From NCBI RefSeq assembly GCF_013359775.1, contig NZ_JABMCI010000060.1, positions 62,001 to 126,000 on the forward strand: 64,000 bases of DNA, read 5' to 3'. The notes under the pieces are model-generated. The model did no database searches. It saw only the letters and a list, made by a program, of their open reading frames with translations, and was not told the origin of the DNA. Of the stretch, positions 43,340-52,700 are shown piece by piece (position 1 is the first letter of the stretch; each line of letters starts with the position of its first letter). The stretch is from Cellulomonas humilata (GTDB lineage Bacteria > Actinomycetota > Actinomycetes > Actinomycetales > Cellulomonadaceae). The translations under genes were made by a program, and so were the position numbers.

Positions 43340-43696
43340 CTACGGCTTGTGGGGGGCGACGCCGCGGACCTGGTCGGCGGCGAATCGCACGTGCGAGGCC
43401 GCCAGCTTGGCGCGCGCCGCCTCGCCGAGGTCTACGCCGAGCACGTCCGCCAGGCACACCAGGTAGACGAGGACGTCGGCCATCTCCTCCGCGGCGCGGG
43501 CCTGGCGCGCCGGGTCCGAGAACTGCGCGACGGCCTGCTCGGCGGGCACCCACTGGAACAGCTCCGCCAGCTCCCCGACCTCCCCGACGAGCGCGAGGAT
43601 CACCGACTTCGGATCGTGGAACTGCTGCCAGTCGCGCTCGGTGCTGAACTCCCGGACCAAGCGTGTCAGCTCGCCCAGCTCCCGCTCAGCCGTCAC
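43340..43696 (-). CDS. MazG-like nucleotide pyrophosphohydrolase
   Basis: A 118-residue helical NTP pyrophosphohydrolase of the RS21-C6/dCTPase type. The metal-binding motifs are LVGEVGELAELFQW and AEEMADVLVYLVCLADVL, giving the E-x-x-E ... E-x-x-D set. TERDWQQFHDPKSVILAL is also typical. It would hydrolyse non-canonical or excess dNTPs to monophosphates. The GTG start overlaps the EF-G-like stop (GTGA), so the two are coupled. Confidence 0.87.
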   Translation of the reverse strand: MTAERELGELTRLVREFSTERDWQQFHDPKSVILALVGEVGELAELFQWVPAEQAVAQFSDPARQARAAEEMADVLVYLVCLADVLGVDLGEAARAKLAASHVRFAADQVRGVAPHKP

Positions 43697-45750
43697 GCGG
43701 GGACCAGGTGGTCGGGGCACACCTCGAACGTGCCGGGTGCCATGGTCAGCTCGGCGCGGCCGCCCGTGAGCGAGCGCAGGTCCAGCACGTACCGGCCCAG
43801 CTCGGCCTCCGGCACCGACGCGTCGATCTGCACCAGGCCGTCGTCGAGCGACGTGGTCGCGTTGATGTGCCCCCGGCGTGCGGACAGGTCGCTCATCACG
43901 TCGCCCTGCGCGGAGATCGGCACCGTGACGGACACGCGGCTGATGGGCTCCAGCACGGTGGTCCCGGCGGAGTGCAGGGCCTCGCGCACCCCGTTGCCCG
44001 CGGCGGTCCGGAACGCCATGTCCGAGGAGTCCACCGAGTGCGACTTGCCGTCGTAGACCTCGACGCGCAGGTCCACCACGGGGTATCCGTGCGGTCCGCC
44101 CGAGGCCATCGCCTCGATGACGCCCTTGTGCACCGCCTGGACGTAGGTGCGCGGGATCGCGCCGCCGACGATGGCGTCGACGAACTCGAACCCGGAGCCG
44201 TGCGGCAGCGGCGACACACGCAGCTGCACCACCGCGAACTGGCCGTGCCCGCCCGACTGCTTCTTCACCTTGCCCTCGGCCTCGACCGGCCGACGGATCG
44301 TCTCCCGGTACCCGACCGGCACCGGCGACGTGCTCACGTGCACCCCGAACACGCGCGCCAGTCGTTCGAGGGCGACCGCCAGGTGCGTGTCACCGAGCCC
44401 GCGCAGCACGGTGCTCTCGCCGGTGCGGTCGATGCTCAGGGTCGGGTCCTCGGCGGTCAGGCGGGCCAGCGCGGCCGAGAGCCGGTCGTCGTCGGACTGC
44501 GTCACCGGCTCGAGCGCCAGCGCGTAGACGGTGTCCCGGACGCGCGGAGGCCGGGCGGTCATCGACGCGCCCGGCCCGGTGCGTTCCGCCAGCAGGCTCC
44601 CCGACGGGGTCCCGGTGAGCTTGGCGACGGCACCGATCTGCCCCGCCGGGACGGCGTCGACCGGCAGGTGCTCCTTGCCGCGCAGCCGGAACAGCCCGGG
44701 GATGCGCTCCTCCGTCCGGGTGGCGGTGTTGAGCAGGCGGTCGCCGTTGCGCACGGTGCCGGACAGCACCTTGAACATGGTCACCTGGCCGACGAACGGG
44801 TCTGCGAGCGTGCGGAACGCGTACAGCAGGGTGGGCCCGGCGGGGTCGGCGGCGACCTCGACGACGGTCTTGCCCGCCTGCACGCGTGCGGTCCGGTCGG
44901 TCGGCGACGGCCCGAGCTCGCACAGCAGGTCCGCCAGCCGGTCGACGCCCACCCCGGTCACGCCGGACGCCAGCAGCACCGGGAACGCCTCGCCCGTCCG
45001 GACCTCCTGCGCCAGCGTGCTCTCCAGCTCGGCCGGGGTCGGCACCTCGCCGGACAGGTAGCGCTCCAGCTGGTCGTCGTCGTGCGCGACGATCTCCTCG
45101 GTCACCTCGTCGTGCAGGCGGTGCTCCTCGTCGGCGATCCCGGCCGGCAGGGCCTCCGTGCGGTGCCGGCCCTCCCGGTCGTAGGCCAGACCCTGCTCGC
45201 TGAGCACGTCGGCGACGCCGGTGAACGACGTCTCCTCACCCAGCGGTAGCTCGAGCGGGACGAGCCCGTCGCCGAACGCCGCGCGCAGGTCCGCAAGCAC
45301 GTGCCGGAAGTCGGCGCGCGCCTTGTCCTCCTTGGTCACGACGACCATCCGCGGCACCCCGGCCTCGGCCGCCAGCCGCCACGCCGCGTGGGTGCCCGCC
45401 TGCACCCCGTCGACCGCGCTGACCACGACCAGGGCGAGGTCGGCGGCGGTCAGCGCGGCGTCGACCGCACCCGCGAAGTCCGCGGAACCGGGCGTGTCGA
45501 GCAGGGTCACGTCGTAGGCGTTGCCGTCGGTCGCGGTCCACGGAAAGGGGGCGACGCCGAGGCCCAGGGAGATGCCGCGGGCGATCTCCTCCGGCTCGTG
45601 GTCGGTCACCGTCGAGCCGTCCTCGACGCGGCCCGCTCGGGTGAGCACTCCGGCCCGGTGCAGCAGCGACTCCGTGAGAGTCGTCTTGCCGGACCCGGCG
45701 GCGCCCACGAGCGCCACCGTCCGGATCCTCGGCGTCATTGCCTGGTCCAT
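43693..45750 (-). CDS. Elongation factor G-like GTPase (EF-G2 type)
   Basis: A 685-residue translational GTPase-like protein with the five-domain EF-G layout. The P-loop is GAAGSGKTTL, switch II reads DTPGSADF, and the guanine-specificity motif is TKEDKARADF. Canonical EF-G has DTPGHxDF, so the catalytic His position is Ser here. Domains IV-V are complete (QSGGHGQFAVV ... SDLSARRGHINAT ... TMAPGTFEVCPDHLVPA). EF-G2-type proteins in mycobacteria bind GTP but do not replace EF-G. First gene of the operon EF-G2 / MazG-like / YciO. The real EF-G should be elsewhere in the str operon. Confidence 0.9.
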   Translation of the reverse strand: MDQAMTPRIRTVALVGAAGSGKTTLTESLLHRAGVLTRAGRVEDGSTVTDHEPEEIARGISLGLGVAPFPWTATDGNAYDVTLLDTPGSADFAGAVDAALTAADLALVVVSAVDGVQAGTHAAWRLAAEAGVPRMVVVTKEDKARADFRHVLADLRAAFGDGLVPLELPLGEETSFTGVADVLSEQGLAYDREGRHRTEALPAGIADEEHRLHDEVTEEIVAHDDDQLERYLSGEVPTPAELESTLAQEVRTGEAFPVLLASGVTGVGVDRLADLLCELGPSPTDRTARVQAGKTVVEVAADPAGPTLLYAFRTLADPFVGQVTMFKVLSGTVRNGDRLLNTATRTEERIPGLFRLRGKEHLPVDAVPAGQIGAVAKLTGTPSGSLLAERTGPGASMTARPPRVRDTVYALALEPVTQSDDDRLSAALARLTAEDPTLSIDRTGESTVLRGLGDTHLAVALERLARVFGVHVSTSPVPVGYRETIRRPVEAEGKVKKQSGGHGQFAVVQLRVSPLPHGSGFEFVDAIVGGAIPRTYVQAVHKGVIEAMASGGPHGYPVVDLRVEVYDGKSHSVDSSDMAFRTAAGNGVREALHSAGTTVLEPISRVSVTVPISAQGDVMSDLSARRGHINATTSLDDGLVQIDASVPEAELGRYVLDLRSLTGGRAELTMAPGTFEVCPDHLVPA

Positions 45751-45794
45751 GGCTCACTCCTGGTTCGAGGTTGCTCCTGAGCCACCCTAGGACG

Positions 45795-45833
45795 GGACGA
45801 GCCCGGGACGCGAGGTGCGTCCCGGGCTCGTCC
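45795..45833 (-). terminator. Strong terminator after the FKBP gene
   Basis: Perfect 17-bp arms GGACGAGCCCGGGACGC (45795-45811) and its reverse complement (45817-45833) with loop GAGGT, 14 bases beyond the FKBP stop. No T tract, as usual in high-GC actinobacteria. Confidence 0.85.
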
Positions 45834-45846
45834 TCCGTTCGGTCGC

Positions 45847-46794
45847 TCAGACGGCCCCGAGGATGTCGACGACGAAGATCAGCGTCGATCCGGCGGGGAT
45901 CGTCTCGCTGGCCTGGTCGCCGTAACCGAGGTCCGGCGGGATGATCAGGAGCACCTGGCTGCCGACCGTCTGGCCGGCCAGTCCCTGCGTCCAGCCGGCG
46001 ATGACCCCGCTGAGCGCGAAGGACGCGGGATCGCCCGAGTCCCAGGAGGAGTCGAACTGGGTGCCGTCCCAGAGCCAGCCCGTGTAGTTCACGGTCAGCG
46101 TCTGGTCCGCGGTCACCACGTCGCCGGTGCCCTTGATCAGCGGCTGCACGACGAGCGTCGTCGGGGGCGGGTCGGCGATCGGCGTGATCGACGGCTTGCC
46201 GTCGGCGTCGAGCGTCACGGTGGGCAGACCGGCGGGGGGCGTCACGGCCTCGCCCTCGGCGCGCTCCAGCGGGGGCACGGTGTCCTGGGCGTCGACGACC
46301 TCGCCGACGACGACGTTCGTCGTGCCGTCCTGGGCCAGCGCGGCGAACAGGATGCGGACGCCGACCTTCTGGCCGACCAGGGCGTCGTGGAGCTCGGGGG
46401 GCATCTGGTCGTCGGCGGCGATCTTCTCCGGGTCGCCCGCGTACGAGTCACCGAGGTCGCTGCCGTCGGCGCCGGCGACGGCGGCCGTGTGGATCGACAG
46501 CGTCTGGCCGTCGAGGATCTCGGCGCCGGTGCCCTCGTCGACCACGCGCGCCACCAGGGCGGTGACCTCGAACGGCGTGCTCGGGAGCGTGATGGTCGGC
46601 TTGCTGCCGGGCTCGCCCTCGACCTCGACCTTGGCCAGCGCGGCGACGTCGGCGGGGTCGCCGGCCGACGTCGAGGTCGCGGAGGGCGACGGGTCGTCAG
46701 CCGGGTCGCCGGAGCAGGCGGCCAGCGAGAGGCCGAGGGTCAGAGCAAGAGCTGCGGCGGCAAGGCCGCGGCGCGCGGTGGTCGTGCGGCGCAC
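45847..46794 (-). CDS. Tandem FKBP-type peptidyl-prolyl isomerase lipoprotein
   Basis: A 315-residue envelope protein with lipobox LAAC (residues 24-27). The C-terminal FKBP domain is complete: TLTVNYTGWLWDGTQFDSSWD, FALSGVIAGWTQGLAGQTVGSQVLLIIPPDLGYG and IPAGSTLIFVVDIL. The N-terminal half (FEVTALVARVVDEGTGAEIL ... VGQKVGVRILFAAL) is a divergent second copy. It would speed prolyl isomerisation or act as a chaperone for exported proteins. GGAGGA six bases before the GTG is a good ribosome binding site and a strong terminator follows. Confidence 0.9.
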   Translation of the reverse strand: MRRTTTARRGLAAAALALTLGLSLAACSGDPADDPSPSATSTSAGDPADVAALAKVEVEGEPGSKPTITLPSTPFEVTALVARVVDEGTGAEILDGQTLSIHTAAVAGADGSDLGDSYAGDPEKIAADDQMPPELHDALVGQKVGVRILFAALAQDGTTNVVVGEVVDAQDTVPPLERAEGEAVTPPAGLPTVTLDADGKPSITPIADPPPTTLVVQPLIKGTGDVVTADQTLTVNYTGWLWDGTQFDSSWDSGDPASFALSGVIAGWTQGLAGQTVGSQVLLIIPPDLGYGDQASETIPAGSTLIFVVDILGAV

Positions 46795-46907
46795 GAGGGT
46801 CCTCCGTCGGTTCGGGTCCCGCCCGGGGAGGCGGCGGACCTCGGCACGGTACGCGAGATTGCTGGGAGCCCGCTGAGCGGGCCGGTGGCTGGGCGGCGCG
46901 AATCGCT

Positions 46908-48590
46908 TCAGATCAGGCGACGGTCGCCCTCGCGGACCACGCGCAGCCAGCGGTAGCCGTAGCCGTCGAGCTCGACCTCGGTGGCCCCGCGGGCGTCGAT
47001 CGTGCACGAGCCGTCCTGGAGCAGGTCGACCAGGGCGACCGTGTCGTCGTAGTCGGGGAACCGCAGCGGGACCATCGCCGGCTCCGCGCCCAGGTTGTGC
47101 AGCGCGACCAGCGACCCGTCGTCCCAGGTGCTGCGGTGCGCGAGCACGGCCGGGTGCGGCTGGTCGAGGATCTCCGCACGCGTCGTCCAGCCGAGCTCGG
47201 GGCACTCGCGGTAGCGCCGGATGAGCAGCTGGACGAAGCTCAGCAGCGAGTCGGGGTCGCGGCGCTGGTCGGCGACGTTGACGTGCTCGGGAGAGAACCC
47301 ACCCTCGGTCACCGGCCCGGCCAGCTTGCGCTTCGGGGCGCGCGAGAAGCCGCCGTTCTCGCCCGACGTCCACTGCATCGGTGTGCGGACCGCCATCCGG
47401 CCCTCGGCGGCCAGGTTCTCGCCCATGCCGATCTCCTCGCCGTAGAACAGCACCGGGGTGCCGGGCAGGGAGAAGAGCAGGGAGTAGACCATCCGGATGC
47501 GGCGCGGGTCGCCGCCGAGCATCGTCGGGAGGCGCCGCCGCAGTCCCCGGTCGTAGAGCTGCATGTCCGGGTCCGGGCCGAAGGCGTCGAACACCTCCTG
47601 CTTCTCGTCCTTCGACAGCTTGTCCAGGGTGAGCTCGTCGTGGTTGCGCACGAAGGTGGCCCACTGGGCGTCGTGCGGGATCTCCGGCCGGTCGTCGAGC
47701 GCCTTGGCGATGGGCCGCGCGTCCTGCCGGGCGAGCGCCAGGTACAGGTTCTGCATGCCGATGAAGTCGAACTGCAGGGTCAGCTGGTCGCTGTCGGCCC
47801 CGTCCCCGCCGAAGTACTGCTTCTGCTCGGCGTACGGGAGGTTCACCTCGCCCATGAGGATCGCGTCGCCCACCCGGCGCGTGAGGAACGAGCGCAGCTC
47901 CTTGAGGAAGTCGTGCTTGTCCTCCACCGTGTCGCCCGGGGTCTTGGCGGCGTCGGCCAGGAAGAAGGGCACGGCGTCCACGCGGAACCCGCTGAGCCCG
48001 AGCTCCGCCCAGTAGCCGATGACCTTGGCGATCGCGTCCCTGACCTGCGGGTTCGCCGTGTTCAGGTCCGGCTGCTGGTGGTAGAACGTGTGCCGGTACC
48101 ACTCGCCGGTGGCGTCGTCCTTGGTCCAGATGCCCGTCTCCTTGTCGGGGAAGACGACCTTGTCCTTGGTGGACGGCGGCTTGTCCGAGCGCCACACGTA
48201 GAAGTCGCGGTACGGGCTGTCCTTGCTCTTCCTGGCGCTCTGGAACCAGGGGTGCTTCTCGGAGGTGTGGTTCACCACGAGGTCGACGATCACCCGGATC
48301 CCGCGGTCCTTGGCGGTGCGGATCACCTCGACCAGGTCGCCGGCGTGCCCGAGCCGGGGGTCGACGCCGTAGAAGTCGGCGATGTCGTAGCCGTCGTCGT
48401 AGTCGGCGGTCGGGTAGAAGGGCATGAGCCACAGGCACGTGACGCCCAGGTCGGCCAGGTGGTCGAGGCGCTGGACCAGACCGGGCAGGTCGCCGACGCC
48501 GTCGTCGTTCCAGTCCATGAACGTCTCGACGTCCAGGCAGTAGATGACGGCGTTCTTCCACCAGAGGTCGCCGGTGTCGTGGATCCTCAT
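46908..48590 (-). CDS. GH13 alpha-amylase/trehalose synthase-like enzyme
   Basis: A 560-residue (beta/alpha)8-barrel enzyme. The start WWKNAVIYCLDVETFMDWNDDGVGDL resembles trehalose synthase. Conserved regions are DLVVNHTSEKHPWF, GFRVDAVPFF (nucleophile Asp), ILMGEVN (acid/base Glu) and FVRNHDEL (transition-state Asp). A C-terminal beta domain follows. It may hydrolyse or isomerise alpha-glucosides such as maltose; subfamily and product cannot be fixed by eye. No signal peptide. The ATG overlaps the stop of the upstream LLM gene (ATGA). A weak hairpin near 46868-46882 may be its terminator. Confidence 0.9.
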   Translation of the reverse strand: MRIHDTGDLWWKNAVIYCLDVETFMDWNDDGVGDLPGLVQRLDHLADLGVTCLWLMPFYPTADYDDGYDIADFYGVDPRLGHAGDLVEVIRTAKDRGIRVIVDLVVNHTSEKHPWFQSARKSKDSPYRDFYVWRSDKPPSTKDKVVFPDKETGIWTKDDATGEWYRHTFYHQQPDLNTANPQVRDAIAKVIGYWAELGLSGFRVDAVPFFLADAAKTPGDTVEDKHDFLKELRSFLTRRVGDAILMGEVNLPYAEQKQYFGGDGADSDQLTLQFDFIGMQNLYLALARQDARPIAKALDDRPEIPHDAQWATFVRNHDELTLDKLSKDEKQEVFDAFGPDPDMQLYDRGLRRRLPTMLGGDPRRIRMVYSLLFSLPGTPVLFYGEEIGMGENLAAEGRMAVRTPMQWTSGENGGFSRAPKRKLAGPVTEGGFSPEHVNVADQRRDPDSLLSFVQLLIRRYRECPELGWTTRAEILDQPHPAVLAHRSTWDDGSLVALHNLGAEPAMVPLRFPDYDDTVALVDLLQDGSCTIDARGATEVELDGYGYRWLRVVREGDRRLI

Positions 48591-49618
48591 GCGGTCACCT
48601 GCTTCAGCTGGGGGAGGAGGTGCTCGGCGGCCATGTCGACGAACGCGTCCAGGGTGGCGCTGCGCGGAGTGCTCGTGGCGGCGGCGTCGTCGTGCTTCTC
48701 GTCGCTCGGTGCGGGGTCCGTCGCCACCTGGTGCAGGTAGACGGCGTCGAAGCCGATGGCCACGAGCTCGCTGACGCGATCGGCCAGCCGCGCCGGGTCG
48801 TGGTCCACCAGGACGCTGCGACGCAGGGCCTCGTCGCCGACGTGGGTGCCGAGGGAGTCGAACGCCTCGGGTGTGTCCAGGTCCCACGCCACCGGCGGCC
48901 CGAACACCTGGCCGGCCATCTGGTCCCGGGCCACGGCCAGTGCGGTCTCCGCGGACGGCGCCCACGACACGTGCACCTGCAGGTTCAGGGAGCCGCGCCC
49001 ACCGGCGTCGCGGTACTCCTGCACGACCTGCTTGAGGATCTCCGGCGACTGGTTCACCGTGACCAGGCCGTCCGCCCAGGCGGCGTGCGCGCGGGCCGTG
49101 GCCGGGGTGACCGCCGGGCCGATGAGCAGCGGCTTCTCGTCGGGGAGCGTCCAGAGCTTCGCGCGGTCCACCGTGACCAGCCCCTCGTGCGTCACCTCCT
49201 CGCCGTCCAGCAGCGCCCGGATGATCGCGACGCACTCGCGGAGGCGCGCGTCCCGCTCCGCCTTGGCCGGCCAGCGCCCGCCGGTGATGTGCTCGTTGAC
49301 GTTCTCGCCGGAGCCCAGCGCTACCCAGAACCGGCCCGGGAACATCGCGGCGAGCGTCGCGGCCGCCTGCGCGATGATCGCCGGGTGGTACCGCTGTCCG
49401 GGGGCGTTCACGACCCCGAGCGGAAGCCCGGTCGTCGCCAGCGCGGCGCCGAGCCACGTCCAGGCGAACCCCGAGTGCCCCTGCCGGACCGACCAGGGCG
49501 CCCAGTGGTCCGAGCACATGGCGGCGTCGAACCCGGCCTCCTCGGCGCGCTGGGTGGCTGCCAGGAGCGCGGCGGGGTGCACCTGCTCGTGCGAGTTGTG
49601 GAATCCGACGACCGTCAT
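48587..49618 (-). CDS. LLM-class oxidoreductase, TIGR03885-like
   Basis: A 343-residue luciferase-like protein. Landmarks are VVGFHNSHEQVHPAALLAATQRAEEAGFDAAMCSDHWAPWS, PGRFWVALGSGENVNEHITGGRWPAKAERD and ADGLVTVNQSP. This matches a group predicted not to use F420 and frequently linked to alpha-amylase-type genes, as here where the GH13 gene follows with ATGA overlap. The linkage suggests a sugar- or polyol-related oxidation, unproven. A 17-bp inverted repeat lies between this gene's start and the helicase stop. Confidence 0.87.
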   Translation of the reverse strand: MTVVGFHNSHEQVHPAALLAATQRAEEAGFDAAMCSDHWAPWSVRQGHSGFAWTWLGAALATTGLPLGVVNAPGQRYHPAIIAQAAATLAAMFPGRFWVALGSGENVNEHITGGRWPAKAERDARLRECVAIIRALLDGEEVTHEGLVTVDRAKLWTLPDEKPLLIGPAVTPATARAHAAWADGLVTVNQSPEILKQVVQEYRDAGGRGSLNLQVHVSWAPSAETALAVARDQMAGQVFGPPVAWDLDTPEAFDSLGTHVGDEALRRSVLVDHDPARLADRVSELVAIGFDAVYLHQVATDPAPSDEKHDDAAATSTPRSATLDAFVDMAAEHLLPQLKQVTA

Positions 49619-49661
49619 GGGGATCGGTTCTACCCGGTTCGTCCGGGATGTGCGCGGCGAG

Positions 49662-49717
49662 CGACAACAACCTGAGTGATCTTCCGGACGGTCAGAACGC
49701 CACTCAGGTTGTTGTCG
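49662..49717. repeat. 17-bp perfect inverted repeat at the helicase 3' end
   Basis: CGACAACAACCTGAGTG (49662-49678) faces its exact reverse complement (49701-49717) across a 22-base loop. The right arm overlaps the last codons and stop of the TM0106-type gene (stop at 49704-49706). It may be a terminator for that gene, but the AACAAC-rich arms are AT-richer than usual for this genome. Confidence 0.8.
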
Positions 49718-52700
49718 TCGCGCAGAGGCCGATGAACGCGCCCAGCTCCGCCAGCTGCTCCGGGCGTGCGGGGAGGTAGTCGGTCAGGCGGCGGGAGCGG
49801 ACGATGATCGCGCACCACTGCGCGCGGGATACCGCGACGCTGAGCCGGTTGCGATTGAGCAGGAACTCCATCCCGCGCGGCACGTCGTCGGCCGAGGACG
49901 CACAGGTGGTGACCAGCACCACGGCGGCCTCCTGGCCCTGGAACTTGTCGACGGTGCCCACGCGGACGTCGGCGATCCCGGCGTCCTTCAGGGCGCGGGC
50001 GACGGTCCACACCTGGGCGTTGTAGGGCGCGACGACGAGGATGTCGTGCCCGGTCAGCGGTCTGCTGGTCCCGTCGGTCCAGGTACGGCCGAGCAGGTCC
50101 CGGACCTGGTGCACGACGGCCGCAGCCTCCTCGGGCGAGGACACCGCGTTGCCGACGTGGTCCACCACGACCGTCCGCAGCCCAGGCGCGACGCCCTCGA
50201 GCGAGCGGTCGGCGGTGTGCGGGACCGCGGTCAGGCGGTCCTCGTAGGAGAGGCGCGAGACGGCCGCGCAGAGCGCCGGGTGCATCCGCCACGTGCGCGC
50301 CAGGAAGTACCCGAGCTCGTCGGGCAGGGTGTCGTGACCGTCGACCAGCCACCCGAGCGCCGACCGGTCCACCGGCTCCGGGTGCCGGCCCTGGGTCACC
50401 TGGGGGAGCTGCTGCGGGTCGCCGAGCAGCAGCAGGTTCCGGGCCGCGGTGGACACCGCGATCGTGTCGGCCAGGGAGAACTGACCGGCCTCGTCGATCA
50501 CCAGCAGGTCGAAGCCGCCGTCGGGGACCCGGTCCCGGCTGGTGAAGTCCCACTTGGTGCCGCCGATGACGAAGCCGCCCGGCTGCCGGGCGTGGAACGC
50601 GGCGGCGTCCTTGCCCTTCGGCAGCGACTGCCAGACCGCACCGGCGGGGTGCTGGTCCTGCGCCTTCTTGCCGATCTGCTCCGCCGGCAGCCCGGCGGCG
50701 TTGACCGCGTGCAGCATGTTCTCGACGACGGCGTGGGACTGCGCGACGACCCCCACCCTCCAGCCCTGGGCCGCGAGCGCCGCCACGACGTGGCCACCGG
50801 TGTACGTCTTGCCCGTGCCGGGCGGCCCCTGCACGGCCAGGTAGGAGCCGTCGAGGTCGAGGACGGCGTCGATGATCGCCTCGGTGGTCCCGCTGACGTC
50901 GTCGGGCCGGGGGAGCGGCAGGGTCCGGGTGCGCGGCGGGAGGCGGCGCAGGAGGTCGACCGCGGGCAGCGGCGGGAGGTCGGGGAGCCCGTCGGCCACG
51001 CGCCCGACCAGCGCGCGGATGGCCTCGACGATGGACTTCACGCCCGGGCCGGCGGCCGGGGCCAGCGCCATGGGCAGGTCCGGTCCCGGGGTCGCGCCGG
51101 TGGGCAGTCGGTCGCTGACCAGCAGGACGTCGCGCGTGCCCGAGGCCGAGTCGGTCGCGCCCCGGACCGTCACCTCCAGGATCTCGACGCCCGCGGTCCA
51201 GCCGCGGTGACCGGTGCTCGACGTCTGCGCGTAGGCCGGCGGGGGGTCGTAGAGCGCGAACGCGGTGCCGCCCGCGCGCAGGTCGCTGCCCGGCTCCAGC
51301 TGCCCGGTCAGCCGCAGCGTCCGGGCGAACGTGCGCTTGCCTGGTCCGATGCTCCAGCCCTCGACGACCTCCGGGGTCCCGTCGACGAGCAGGGTGCCGC
51401 GGGGATCCAGCCACTCGGCGGGGTCGGACTGCAACCGGTCGTAGTGCGCCCACCAGAACGGCTTCGTCTCGCGTGAGTGGTATCCGACCGCCGCGGCGAG
51501 CATCCGGACCGCCTGCTGGTCGCGCGGGTCGTCCAGCACCTCCGACGTGGCCAAGACGTTCGCCACCAGCGGGTCCTCGTCGGCGGGTTCCGTCAGCTCG
51601 CCCGCCGCGGATCCCGTCGGGGCCGGGCCGTGCGCCAGCAGCCAGTCGCGCAGCCGGAGCGTGGAGACGCAGTCGTACCGGTTGTACTCGGCGATCTCGT
51701 CGAGCTTCGCCTGCCACCCGGTTGCGTTCCCCGCGTCGCGCAGGTGGCACGCCTCGGCGTACTCGGTGATCGAGTCGGTGGCCGTCGTCACCTCGCTCTC
51801 GCGCGTCTCGTCGCCCATGTAGAGGGGTTCCAGCTTCTTCAGCGAGTATGAGCTGCTGCCCACCCGCAGACCGCGGCGCACGGTCGCGTACAGGTCGACG
51901 AGCACGCCGTCGCGCAGCAGCTGGTCCACGACGTCTTCGCGCACGCCGTGGCGCCCCGCCAGCCGCAGCAGGGCCGTCCGCTCGTAGGGGGCGTAGTGGT
52001 AGACGTGCATGCCGGGGTGCGCGGCGCGGCGCTCGGCCACGTACGCGAGGAAGTCGACGAACGCCCCCTTCTCCTGCGCGCGGTCGTGCGCCCAGAACGG
52101 CCGGAACGTCCTGTCGGCCTCGACCACGCCGAACAGGTACTCCAGCCCCCAGTCGGCGGGTGCGTCGGCGGGGACCGTGTCGTCGGTCCACAGCGGGTCG
52201 CCCTCGAAGTCGAAGAAGATGTCGCCGGGGTCGGGTGCGGGCAGGTCCTGCACCGCACCCGGGTCGATGACCTCGAAGACGAGCGGCTCGGTGGACGTCT
52301 CCTGCCGCACCTGGAGCGCCGCCTGCCGGCGCAGGTTGGTGAGCGTCGCGCCGCCGATCCCCGGGACCGCGTCCGTGCTCGCGGCGAGCTGGTCGACGGT
52401 GCCGATCCCGACCGCCGCCAGCCGCGCGCGCTGCGTCGACCGCAGCCCCGCGACCAGGAGGACGTCGCGGTGCGCGGCGATCTGCGCGGCGCACACGTCG
52501 CACCGGCCGCACGCCCGGTAGCGGGGGTCGTTCCAGGTGACCGGGGTCAGCGCGGCGCGGTGCTCGTCGAGCACGTCCTCCAGCCGAGCGCGGCGCTCGC
52601 GGTACAGCGGCAACAGGTCCGCCAGGCGGTGGCTCGACCGCGTCCGGTCGCCGAGGATCAGGTGCACCTCGTCGGTGACCGGGATGCCCGCACCGATCAG

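Noticed and set aside
46868..46882. GCCCGC-TGA-GCGGGC hairpin as a definite terminator
   Set aside because: Stem of six pairs with a three-base loop is too short in such GC-rich DNA to be convincing.
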